From assembly GCA_963682175.1 (NCBI GenBank), contig OY821771.1:14321001-14385000 (forward strand): a stretch of DNA of 64,000 nucleotides, in the 5' to 3' direction. The position numbers and the translations under genes were made by a program. Below are positions 52,606 through 64,000 of the stretch, in pieces. The notes under the pieces were generated by a model. It did not search any database. It was not told the origin of the DNA and saw only the letters and a list, made by a program, of their open reading frames with translations. The DNA comes from Triglochin maritima. Taxonomy: Eukaryota > Streptophyta > Magnoliopsida > Alismatales > Juncaginaceae. Numbering within the stretch: position 1 is the stretch's first letter; the number at the start of each line of letters is the position of its first letter.

Positions 52606-53665
52606 CAACTGGACCAACTCCCACATTTCTCCTTGAAGTTTCCACGTCTTACTCTCATTTGAACAATTGGGGCATTTCATTTCTGTTTGATAACCCTCTG
52701 ATGTCTGTGTAATAGGTTGGTTGTCTTCACATGTACTTAATTGTACTTTCATGAATTGATTGCTAGTTTTTGTATGAGATTAAGTGGCCGCAATGGGAGG
52801 AATTTTGTTTCTCATATATTTTCATGTTTAGTGAATTTCCTCTTAACCCCTTACGAATATAGATGTGTATTTCTTATGCGGCCGCAATGGGGTTTATATA
52901 AATATACTTAAAACAAAGTTTTACAAATGTGTATTTCTTATGTAGTCCAACATTATATAGATGTATGTATACGAACATGTGTTTCTATAGTGAGTTCTGA
53001 GTTCTGACTTTGCATATTCTCCTAAATTGGGAATTTACGGTTGTGCTTGTAATATTTCGGGTGCTACTATCTTGTTCGATCTTGTTTTTTGTTTGATGTT
53101 TTACTTGGATTAATCATGTTAGCTAAAACAAATACTTCAAGCTTTTATACTTTATCACCAAGCTAAAGTCAGAGCAAGCTCAGTTGACATCTTTACAAGA
53201 TATTAAGGCTCTCAATCCAGTCAGTTATTTGGGTTTGATTCAAACTCGTCTTGATGTGTAATATAAACTTGTTCGAGTTTTGCTCCAACTCAAACATGAG
53301 AACAAAATATTAGCCTATCCTTCCCGTCACTCTTGACCCTAAACCAATCATTGCGCACATTTTTCAGTATAATTGCTGAAAGAGCTAACAAGCTTGTTGG
53401 AGAACAAAAATAATACTCGAGGATTGCATTCTGAAAAATTATAGCCCAAACGTATAAGAACATAAGTAGCCGAGAAGTCGCTACCGACGAATTCAGACGA
53501 CTTCTAGCGTATGTGAATGAGTGAATCATACAATTTTAAACAGGTGCTCTGGAAATATATAACTCCTATACTAAGTACTAGTCACCTTTTTCTCTCTACA
53601 AAGTGATACGGTAATATCTTTTGTACATAATTCAGTCACAAACTGAACTGTCGTTCTGCCAGTCT
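52606..53665. terminator. Convergent 3' ends of APC11 and the TLC gene
   Basis: About 1.06 kb between the two stop codons, AT-rich, holding both 3' UTRs. GCCGCAATGGG and TGTGTATTTCTTATG each occur twice (near 52786/52881 and 52865/52929), a small diverged duplication. No other gene is seen. Confidence 0.5.
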
Positions 53666-56600
53666 TTATCTCTTCCTGCCTAAATGTTTCTTGAGCCCTT
53701 TCAAAATTTTAGCAAACCACACGATGTTCATGATGGCCAACACAGAGGGGACAGTAAAGACCAGTGTGTATCCAAGGATGTGCATCTTCTTGATCTGCAA
53801 AGACCAAACATTAGATGAGTAGCAGCAATTCTGTTTGGGTTGATAATGAAGTGATTACAGAAAAATGGCAACAATTCGAGGTTAGAATTGAGATTACACC
53901 TCGGAAACAAAGTCTTGATCCTATATTTTGAAAATGAAGTTTCTTCAAAAGAAGGTTTGGAATTAAGTATGGAAAAATTCACATTTCTCCAAACATGCAT
54001 TGAAACAAGCCTTAACAAATAAATTTCGTAATGCGGCTTGATGGACGCCTATGATATTTTAAATTCAGCAAATATCTGTGCATAAAAGACAACAATCAAT
54101 AATCTGGCTTCCCAATCAACCATGAAAATGGTCATGGTCATAGTACAGGAGGCATTTGTGATATACATTGGAATGTGAATCATAAAATTCTCAGATTCAG
54201 AATGTTAGGATCATCTCGCATTTTGACATCTAGTAATTATATAGTTTTTTATATTTTTAAAATATATGAATACTACATTTCTAGAGACCAAGTCATTAGA
54301 TTAATGCCTATTTGGATCTGCAACCTTTTAAGATAATAAAATTCACAACTGATAATGGTATAGGTGAAGTTTCCACAACTGTTAACACAAGTCTAAGAAC
54401 AGTAATAGCATAACAACTATCTCCTACATAAATGAAAAGATATTGGAAAATGGTAACTAAAATGCAACAGGAAATCAAATTATTTATTGCTTGAGTGGAA
54501 AACTGATATAAATCATACTCTTCCACACTCAGATTCAGCAATACAAAGATAATTTAAACTTTAACCTTGAGATTAAAACATCAAGCAATTAGCAAAGAAC
54601 AGTGATTTCAAACTTAAATATATTTTTTCTTCCAGTCATTTTCTTTTATAAACTGCAAAAGGAGCGGAAGAAAAAAACAGTTGGGCTGATGATAGCAGAT
54701 TAATTATGATGATCTTCAGATATTGTGAAGGAACATAACTATAAATAATATTTTTGAACTTAGGTTCTAATACAGTATCAAAGAATTTTACGGAATACCT
54801 TATTATAATGCAAGCATAAGTTCTAGTATAGTATCAATTCTTTTTTAAGAATACCTGATTATAATGCAAGCAGACATGGTAAAACAAGTAGCCGAACAAC
54901 AAAATTCTGGCAACCTGCATCCGTGAAACAAACTGAATGAGCTCGAAAACACATAATGAATGAAAAATATATAACTTAACATATGAAGTAAACAGAACAT
55001 TTTCTTAGTTATGATTAAAACAATGGTGACATTATTTAATTTCTTATCTCCCACTCCTAATTTGAGTTAGGCCCACCAATAAAAAAATATAGCATCTTGA
55101 AAGAAGAGTTGGAAAGCAAGGTTTAAAATTCACCAGCCAAGCGAAGAACATCACTACTCCATTAGTTAGATACAGAATGGACTTTTTTAGTCCTGCCGTG
55201 TCGAGAAACCTTCAGGGGAAAAATTCCAAGATATAGAAGTAAGAATCTCAAGCATTAGAAGCATAGGTATAATATGTAAATAAGTAAATTAACATAAGTG
55301 ACATAAGCTAAGGTGTACTCTGTTTAATGGATTAACAGAGATAATTCGTTGAAGATAGGTATAATCTGCAAACAAAGTAACACGTTGAGGCTTATCAAGT
55401 TGACATGAAATACCATCTCAAGTGAACTCCAGGAGTAGTTGCCTCGGAAATTAATACCATGTAGGTATATAATTGTCCTTCCCCGGATAGCATTGTGTAA
55501 GCTATTGAAAACAAAGAAAGGAAATGATGCACGACCTGAGAAATGAAAAATTGCAAAAATTTATACTTAAAAGTCTTGAATAAGAAAATGAGTTGCTAAT
55601 ATAGGATAACTACCCTAAAATGGTTTCAATTAGCATTTAAACACTGTTACATTTCACTCATCCCATTTTAGAAAAAGAGAGATCTAATGACCTTAATATT
55701 GGGTGATATTAATTTAATGTTCATTTACAAATTAAACTCCTAACGACAAATCTGAACCATAAATCTTGCTCTACTACGCATCAAAAATCATAAAATTCGA
55801 ACTTTATTTGTTATAAGATCAATAGACCATGATTTCACAATTTAAAAGGTGTGATCCTAGTCAAATTAATGTGAAATGTTTTACGAGCATTGGATCCCTT
55901 CTCATAGTAGAAATTGTTCAACATCAAAACTTCACAGTCAATATGGTAATCCGAGTATGCTTACAAATTCTACGCCCCCAAGTGTAGGATATAACCAATA
56001 AATTAATGCAAGGTCAGTGATGAAATATCCAACTGAGACCTGCAAAGATGAAACGTCAAAAAATCCAATTACATAATGATACACATGTTGCCCACTCAAT
56101 GGCATTTTATTAAAGATGAAATTTTGCAGGGAAGAATAAGAAATTACCCCCAAGCTAAAATTAGAGAGAGGTGAATTTCGGAAAGTAATGAGGCCTCTTT
56201 GAGTATCATCAGAGAACAGATCCGAAAAGAACACCAGATATAGCGCCATCGTCGTGATATAAATGGCATGAATGGTAGACATACCCCTACAATAACTTGT
56301 TTAGATACAACAGGAAGCAAATTAAAGAATATCTACAATGTCAAAACTTGAATTTTCTATCCCTTACCTGTTGTTCCACTCAATCCTTTGGATTTTGGTG
56401 AGAGATGCATACGATTTGCAGTATGAGGAGCATGCAATGTGGGTAACATCATAGGCCTGAGAAGGTCCAAAAAATATAGATAAGCAGAGTTTACACTTAA
56501 AAAATACATAATTGCAAAGATTTAGTTTTACCTAAATATGGAAAAGATAGGATGAATAAATGAAGAGGCTCTTATATTGGAGAAGTTATAACCAAAGATG

Positions 56601-56750
56601 AATAAAACGTACCATCTTACACATAAAAATGCCAAGAACAACAGACGTAAACGGTGCAAGTGATTCACCCAGTAAGTAGTTTTTGACTAACAACTCTGCC
56701 TGATATCTGTAAAACCTGATTTCCATAACTGAAGTACTAGGAGTTGGCAT
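53666..56750 (-). CDS. TLC (TRAM/LAG1/CLN8) domain membrane protein
   Basis: Eight coding exons on the minus strand: 56750-56613, 56456-56368, 56286-56148, 56039-55965, 55535-55414, 55209-55134, 54914-54855, 53794-53666. All introns are GT-AG and all phases close. From the Met at 56726, in good start context, it is 267 aa; an in-frame upstream Met at 56750 adds eight residues. It matches the plant TLC-domain family from end to end: YQAELLVKNYLL, LTKIQRIEWNNR, STIHAIYITTMALYLVF, SVGYFITDLALIYWLYP, VVHHFLSLFSIAYTMLSGEG, ATTPGVHLRWFLDTAG, YHVCLHYNQ, and the basic tail LKKHLGRKR. Several hydrophobic spans fit a multi-pass ER or Golgi protein. The VHH is the conserved His region of the TLC domain. 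The precise lipid role is unknown. Confidence 0.93.
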
Positions 56751-58058
56751 TGGAGAAGTAACAACCTGTACATTAAAAAAATTAGCCCATTGATGATATG
56801 ATTTAATTGATATTGGATGAACTATCAAAAGTAGGTATGAATTCAAAATCAAAAGGCAAATCCAGCAATGACTGGAATAATAAAGTACAGTGCTTTTGTA
56901 GACAATTTTCTTCAGTGGCTTCTGCAGTACTTGACAAGAACCTTGACAACCCAATAAAATCCACAAACTCACACAACCACGAAATGCATAAGGTCCAATC
57001 AAATTATAGCTTCTTTAGGGATAACATAGAAATAGAGTAAATATAATATTAAACAACAACTTGATAATAATTGCATTTGTTTTCATGCTATGAGTTGTAC
57101 CTATGCATACAGCATACCCATTATCATATTGAGTCATTGAATTCCCTATGCATGTCAAGTTTCAATTAAAGTTGTCGTGTTTACGAAATGGAACCACAAC
57201 AGTGAGTTTTCGAATTACCACAAGATTGTCCAATTGTTAGTTAAAAGGATCCCAATCCACTCAAACAGTATGATATCCCAAGTAAAATGATCAATCTAAA
57301 AGATTAAATGGTGAGTCTTTTACATCAACACGATAAACTTTAGATCATCATATCCAATGAGTAGCTTGAATACCAAAGAACATGCTAAAACCAATATGCT
57401 ATTAACCAACTTATGCAAGCCCAAAAACTACCATCAGATGCTTGCACCGCAATATGATCAACTACCACAATCATGACAACAGGACAAAATAAAACACCAA
57501 CTGAAAATTGTCCAAACATTGCCAAGGAAATAGCGTCAAGGCACCTTATCATGGACATTGCAGTAGAAAATACTAGTGAGTAAACCTTTCCTCATATACT
57601 TCACCAGTTTGTCTTAAGTCTTAACATTCACTACTTTAAATGCACACAACTAGAGTAATTTAAGAAGATAGCAGCAATCATAAACACAAAGCCATGATTT
57701 AGACACTAATGTCAACACATTGTCTTGCCTGCAACAATCCAAAGGAAATGCATTTCCAAACATGTTTCCATTACAAAAGAAAACATCCAAATGATCTTAA
57801 CCTCCCAACAAAATTAAAAAATGAGAACACCTAATGACTCCAAAACTACATGTGAACCCTAAAACCAACCTTGCTGACCAAAAACAAAAACAAAAATCCA
57901 AAAAACAAAAACCCAGAACACAGAAAATCCGGAAAAAAACAGGAGAATCAGAAAGAACCAATTTTGACGACAAAAACCCAAAACCCAAAACGAATCTTCC
58001 CATTCCTTCCCAACAGACCCAAAACACGACCTCATTGAAACCCAAAACCGCATTTCAC

Positions 58059-58320
58059 CTTCCAACGACCGGAAACCGATCTCCGAACCAGAAAGCCTCC
58101 GCTTTCCTCCGAAACAAGAATTCTCCCGCAAGATTCCAACTGTTATTCTCCTTGAAACCCAGACACGAGACAGTTCCTGGACCGTTCACACCCGGAGAAA
58201 AGACGGCGAGGAAGGGATCGAAAATCCCATCTCGGAATCCCAAATGGAGGATCTAAGGACGAGATTGATTCGGGAGAGCAACAACTTTTTTTTTCTTTTC
58301 TTCGCGAGAAAATAATGGAA
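58059..58320 (-). promoter_or_regulatory. Noncoding 5' exon and promoter side of the TLC gene
   Basis: A GC-richer block on the minus strand ends TTGGAAG at 58059, followed by the donor GTGAAATG. The matching acceptor TACAG lies before 56765. This predicts a 1.29-kb 5' UTR intron. The leader contains a short upstream frame (58243-58055, MGFRDGIFDPF), which could damp translation. Transcription probably starts near 58.3 kb. Confidence 0.55.
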
Positions 58321-60998
58321 GAAAAAAAAGAGTTGGTGGATTGTTAATGTTTGTTGGATGTGAGTCACATAAACGGGGCGATTGGTTGTGGTCTTGTGGA
58401 GGAGTTTGTGTTATTATCTTTTAATAATTAGTTGGTAGGTTCTTACTCTTACACCCAATCACGTAGGACCCACTTGGTGTGTCCCACTCCTTTTCCTATT
58501 TGTTTTAAAGGATATATTATTTTTAATAATAGATTAATTCTTAATTATTTAAGTGGGATGCGTAATCTCGACATATCGACCACTTGTTGTAACGTACATC
58601 TTCATTTTCGATCAGCACAACCAACTAATCATTTAACCAGTTGAGATATGCTTCTTGTGTCATTTTACTCTCTTCTTCTTTTTACATTACATGATATTCG
58701 TATAAATTATGTTTGACGGTCGTATCGGATGGATGTTAAATTAATTCTTAAAACTTAAGTGTTCAAAATGTAAATTATACGAGGTGTGTGATTTATTGAT
58801 TTACTGTAGTGATTCTGTACAACGGTTGCTTGGGATGAGCATTATATTGGTTCTTAAGACTTAAATGTTCAAAATGTGAAACTGGTAAAATAGTAGATGT
58901 ATCTAAATTCCTGTAATTATACAAGGTGTGTGCTACCCATGACTTCGAATTCACAACCTTAGGAACAAGTTTTTAATGTTATTCAAGGTGTGTGCTACCT
59001 GTTATTCCAACTTCACTAACCTAGAAAATAAAGATATAATGAAAATACAATATGATTTGAGTATACGTTATTTTCCTCCGAATCATGTATTCATATTCGA
59101 TATGAAAGTGCTATGTTGGGAAAATTCACACCTCCATGCAGTTGGAGCGTCTCCCACCACTAAAATCGTTTTTTTTTGTTGTTGTAAAAATAAGAATCAT
59201 ATTTAAGATTTCGAAATCTCCGATAGAAAAATATATATTAGATTTTGAGTTGCGTTATTAGTTATTGCATTACATATGTGGTGGTCCCACACGCTTGATA
59301 GAGTTTTTTTTTTGTTTCTATCTTATCTTCATTTGTTGCATGTGATCCTCCATAAAGTTACGACTTTTATCAATTGGTGGTCAATTTCATTATGTTTGAT
59401 ATTTATTCTACGTCCGTGTAACAAACATATGTTTTGTTTTATTTTTTACCATCTTTTAAGTAATGACCAAAAAAGTCACAATAAAATGTGTACTAGAGTA
59501 GCAACGTCTGCCTTTTTTAATTTCGCGGAAGAAAGCGATGTCTAAATGTCTTACTTGTAATTCAGTTTGATTTTTAGTAGTTTAATAAAAAATTATTAAC
59601 TCGAAGGGTGAGACGTTGTTTAGGAGAAAATGGTGTCGGTGGAAATTGTGTATTCAGATTTCAGAATTTTAGATCTGACAAATTTTCTTAAAAACATTAA
59701 AATTGTGTCGAAATCTGCGGTGGGTTCAGTTGGCACTTGGCAGAAAAGTATTTGGCATCAAGTATTCTCTTAAACATCATATTTATACACTATTCTTAGT
59801 TTTATCTTTATTTTATTTCATGCTTCAAACAAATTTTTTTTTGTTTCCACATAATCCTTAGTTTGATGGTACATTGGTACTTGTCCTAACATAAAAAAAT
59901 AAGTGAGAAATCAAATTGTAATAAAAGGTTTAGTACAAAGTAAACGTAATATGTATGACTTCAAAACAATATAAAAATAATAGAAAATTCTTTTTTTATA
60001 GATAATAGATATTTACGAGACACAAGTATTTATAGAGAATCGTTCAAGAACGAAGTAGATCGTCCCATTCTGCCATAAGTAGAATAGTGTAGAAGCTCAA
60101 CATCATTTCAATCGTTAAATGTAATCTCATGCATATATTTTGAATCATTGGTTTAGAAATAAAGCGAATATAAATATAAAAGTAAATATAAATAATTGAA
60201 AGTGAGTTAAATTAAGACAACTTTAACATCTTTGCATTTTTTTATCTCAGTTATATGCATTCGCATCATTTTCGAAATGTGTTTCTAAGATACTTTTATT
60301 ATATTTATTCAAAAATTAAGACATTTACATAGAAGTTTTCCCTTATGTTTTGTATAAACAATTATAACTGTCATCGTCGCTTCGATCAACATTACCAATA
60401 TTATGGCTAATTTCCTTGAAGTTATTCGCACATGATCACTAGAAGTGCTTCAGCCTACCTATCTAGAGCTCTAATTAACAAGGCTCAATAAAGCTTGGAA
60501 GTGGGTTGAATACCAATAGCAAGACAGAGAGCGTCGGTACATCATTATCAACCAACAATATATATAATTTGTTTATTATATGTATGAAGTATGATATGAT
60601 ATTTTTAGGTGCGAAGACTGACCTAAACACAATTCAAACGATTTAAATATTTTAACATTTTTTACCTTTTCAATTCGGTAAAATGCTTTCTTAAGTGTGT
60701 GTGCGCGTGCTGGATGTAATGGCATAACGCACTACTAAGTTAGCAACTCATGAAAAAGAACTTTTAGATAATTATTAAAAGTTGTTGATGAGAGGGTTCC
60801 TTCCACCTAAAATATAAATTAATGACAGCAAGCAAATCACAATGGAGAGACTTTGTCACCCTTGTTTGGTGACTATATTAATTAGTTTAAAATTCATTGG
60901 CAACCACTTAAGAGTAGACAAAGAATGTGAATACCAAGTTGGGGTCTTAATCATCCAATAAGTAACAACCTGTAAGCGGTGAACCTTAATTAAACAAA
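58321..60998. other. Gene-free AT-rich region
   Basis: Upstream flank of the TLC gene, then AT-rich sequence. Two diverged direct repeats (GTTAAATTAATTCTTAAAACTTAAGTG near 58735 and a similar segment near 58845; CAAGGTGTGTGCTACC at 58922 and 58985) are the only structure. Small open frames have no coding signature. Confidence 0.5.
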
Positions 60999-62246
60999 GG
61001 GTTTTTGTTTCTGCACCAATCAAAAGTTTAGAATTTGACGACGTACTCATAGTTCTGCTAAATTTGGACGTGTACCTATCAAATAAATTTGTAATTGGTC
61101 TCGTACCTATATGTCACAGTGGGCCCCACAATCGTGTGGTTTATGTTTCCCGTAACGTGTTGTTATATTTCATCGAATTTTTTTGCTTCCGTACCGATTA
61201 AAAGTTTGGAAATTGACAACGTACCCATGGTTCTGCGAAAATCTGATGTATATTTATCAAATAAACCTGTAATTGACCTCATACATATCTGATACTCACA
61301 TAATTGCAAGATCAAAAAATTAACGATGATGAATTGGAAGTGTAGCTATCAAAAAATTCAATGATTTGCATAATTTTTGTTATATACTATTATGAATATT
61401 TCAAAATAATAATGTACTTTCTGGTTTATTTCAAAAAGTTTTAGGGTTTTGTTATTAAAAGTTTTACGTAATATATATAATTATTAAAATATATGATACG
61501 TTTATACCCGATTTGTAACTTTACATCGTTTCCTTCCGTTTCGGAGAGGGACCGAGAAAAAGAGAGAAAATATTTCTATACATTTAGGAATGCAAAGGGA
61601 AAATGAGAGATTTTTTCTTCTTTTCTAGAGCTGACAAACGCTTGGAAAAGTTCTATGTCAAAAGAAAATTGTTTTTTCCTGCATATTTCTTTTGCACAAC
61701 CACCTCCTCCCTCAGGTTTGTTATTGGAAAATAAAGATTTGGAGAGGGAAAATTATTTGGTTTAAAGAATTGGCAGTGGTTTAGGCAAACTATCCCCTAA
61801 GTCTGCACTACATGTGCTACATATCACTAATAGTTGTATTGGCATACAAGGATATAAAATTAAAAGTATAAATTGTTTTGCGTTGTTATTTTTTAGAATT
61901 ATAGCACATATCAATTTTAAAGTAAAAATATTTTGCATTGTTATTTATTAGGTACACGTTCAATCCATCATAATTAATTTTTTGTTATGGAATTATGTGA
62001 GTATCGGATAAGTACGAGGTCAATTACAAATTATTTGACATGTACACGTTCAATTTTCGCAGAAACATGGTATCTCACCAATTTCTAAACTTTTGATTTG
62101 TACAGAAGCAAAACAACTCGATGAAAAATAACGTTGTGTTACGGGAAATATAAATGGAGATACACGATTGTGGGACCTATTGTGACAGAATCATGGATAT
62201 GTCGTTAATTTCCAAACTTTTGATCGGTACGAAAGCAAAAAAACCA
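60999..62246. mobile_element. Fold-back Mutator-like element
   Basis: Left arm from GGGTTTTTGTTTCTGCACC. The right arm is its inverted counterpart, ending GGTACGAAAGCAAAAAAACC. The flanks TTAAACAAA (60990-60998) and CTAAACAAA (62247-62255) match 8 of 9, a Mutator-type 9-bp duplication. Each arm of roughly 280 bp itself holds two related subunits (TTTGCTTCCGTACCGATTAA, GGAAATTGACAACGTACCCA). The centre (61310-61975) is AT-rich and noncoding. Confidence 0.78.
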
Positions 62247-62358
62247 CTAAACAAACCACTTAAGCTTTCACAGTAGTGGTTTTGTGCTGTCAAGTCTGAA
62301 CTGTTCTTTGCTTGTTTATTCTTTCCCAAAAATGGAAAATTTCAGGATCAAATAAAAT

Positions 62359-63180
62359 GGGGTTTTTTGCTTATATGTCGTTTCAAAACACCATATTTCT
62401 ATTTCTGTCATCACTATTATAGCTATTTGTATTAATGCTACTAAAAAACTATACAAATTCTATTAATGTCACTAAAAACTATACAAATTTCATTAATTTC
62501 ATTCCGTTAACTTTTTCCGTTAACGGCGTTACTGTTCTGTTACCGGCCTTAAAAAAATTATTTTAATAGTTATATTTATAAATTGTACCATATATAATTT
62601 AATAACTTAGAAATCCAAACTGTCATTTTTATGATCTTCACAACAAAACACTTAAATTCAAAAAATCAGGAATGTTAATTTTCACAAGTACAAACAGTGT
62701 GAATACTGGTGTTTTGGTGTGTTTTTTATTATGAAAATTATAATTCAAAACTTTTGGAATTTAAGTGTTTTGCTGTGAAAATCATACAAGTTTAATTCTT
62801 GTTTAATTGTTTTGGAATTTAAATTTTATATGAAAAAACACCATAACACCGGTATCCCCAACGTTTGTACTTGTGAAAATTAACATTCTTGATTTTTTGA
62901 ATTTAAGTGTTTTGCTGTGAAGATCATAAAAATGACAGATTTAAATTATTAAGTTATTAAATTATATATGGTAGAATTTGTAAATATTATTATTAAAATA
63001 ATAATTTTTTAATGTCGTTAACGGAAAAAGTTAACGGTACGATATTAATGGAATTTGTATAGTTTTTAGTGACATTAATAGAATTTGTATAGTTTTTTAG
63101 TGATATTAATACAAATAGCGATATAGTGATGGTAGAAACGAAAATATGATGTTTTGAAATCGTAGGAAAGCAAAAAACCC
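62359..63180. mobile_element. Near-complete palindromic Mutator-like fold-back element
   Basis: Starts GGGGTTTTTTGCTTATATG and ends GAAAGCAAAAAACCC. The flanks AAATAAAAT (62350-62358) and AAAAAAAAT (63181-63189) match 8 of 9. The two arms are inverted copies for nearly the whole length, with shared blocks such as TTTCAAAACA, ATTTGTATTAAT and CCGTTAACTTTTTCCGTTAACG, and meet near 62770. Confidence 0.82.
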
Positions 63181-63189
63181 AAAAAAAAT

Positions 63190-64000
63190 AACACGCGGTT
63201 TGTGAATTTGCGAGGACAACAAAACTATCAAGATGGTTTTTTTTTTACATCATAAACCTTTTTTTCCACATAGTGGGAGACATGTTTCTTGGGAAGATGC
63301 CGACCAAATGGTATAATGTACTGAATAAAGTCAAGAGGAAAAATATTTTTAACAAAATAATTCAATAACTATAATCTCATCTGATAAGTAAATCAAAATA
63401 ATTAGTGTCGAAACACGTATTCGAAGGAATCTTTGATGAGGACATATCCGATGCAACATAAGTGTAAGAATTATGTCGTACGTGCAAGATTGTTGGCTTA
63501 ACAAAGGTATTTATATGATAAGAAAACTATTAAAATTAACTACCTTCTGGCGTGTTTAAGAATAAATAATAAGTACCTTATGCAATAGGGTTTGTTAGCA
63601 GGATTTGTTATCAAACTTTATCATCTTATTCAAAAACAATAAATATGATCTCTGCTAGATGATCGATCGTATCTTTATAGTACTCAGTTCAAATTCTAAT
63701 ATGAAACCTGACATTAAGGCAAACAGTTTCCATTTACATTGCCTTGCTTATGTTGATGATTAAAGTCTAACTGAAACATCGGCATGATGTAACAACCAAA
63801 CATACGGGTGTTTACTTCTTATTCAAATTGTAAGTCCATAGGCCTATATTTGTCGGACCTTCTACTCTTAGCATTTAGATATACTCTAATTCGCCGAGCA
63901 TTGTGTTGGGCGGCCTTTTACTCAAACATATTTGCACGTAACTCCCATTTTCTAACTTAAAATGAAACTAGTTTTGATATTTTCATTATATTCTTAATAT
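63190..64000. other. Gene-free right end of the window
   Basis: AT-rich with no recognised gene, RNA or repeat boundary. Confidence 0.5.

Noticed and set aside
53290..53529. 79-residue frame on the minus strand between the convergent genes
   Set aside because: No recognised motif and most likely chance within the 3' flanks.
57834..58256. 140-residue Lys/Pro-rich frame on the plus strand
   Set aside because: Opposite strand of the TLC gene's 5' UTR exon and intron; composition comes from AAACCC-rich sequence.

Overview
This is a transposon-dense window from a flowering plant nuclear genome, most likely a eudicot. Spliced genes with GT-AG introns, tRNA-iMet primer binding sites, chromovirus and CACTA/hAT/Harbinger/Mutator elements and plant-type proteins (APC11, a plant TLC-domain protein, a plant mobile domain) all point that way. 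I cannot name the species.

Only three host genes are well supported. (1) A six-exon, 380-aa GT8-like type II membrane protein (8908-13440, +) whose 2.7-kb first intron carries a complete hAT element. (2) APC11, the RING-H2 subunit of the anaphase-promoting complex (49413-52605, +, 84 aa), whose first intron has a U12-like donor and holds a hAT-type MITE. (3) A TLC-domain multi-pass membrane protein (53666-56750, -, eight coding exons plus a noncoding 5' exon near 58.1-58.3 kb). In each, exon lengths close in frame and total a multiple of three. Genes 2 and 3 are convergent.

Layout: 0-8.2 kb, a Tekay/Del-type Ty3/Gypsy element on the minus strand, lesioned and missing the outer edge of each LTR. 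8.2-13.4 kb, a repeat fragment then the GT8 gene. 13.4-19.2 kb, MITEs, a decayed gypsy fragment and an LTR-like repeat. 19.2-23.9 kb, a CACTA element nested in another; the inner one has an intact 240-aa chimeric gene. 23.9-32.8 kb, two more decayed CACTA elements, each split by a solo LTR of one family. 32.9-36.9 kb, a plant-mobile-domain pseudogene and its GC-rich palindromic minisatellite. 37-45.7 kb, a Harbinger pseudogene split by a solo LTR, then two more solo LTRs, one carrying a 2.2-kb insertion. 46.2-49.1 kb, a 41-base poly-G tract and an internally deleted LTR element carrying a MITE. 49.4-58.3 kb, the APC11 and TLC genes. 58.3-64 kb, gene-free apart from two adjacent fold-back elements.

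The most unusual signal is an array of the 10-bp palindrome CGGTCGACCG, or close variants, in several LTRs. The copies come in pairs about 19-22 bp apart: eight pairs over 484 bp in the Tekay LTR, and a similar arrangement at a similar distance from the LTR start in a diverged solo LTR at 38 kb. A looser version lies in the unclassified insertion at 41.3-43.5 kb.
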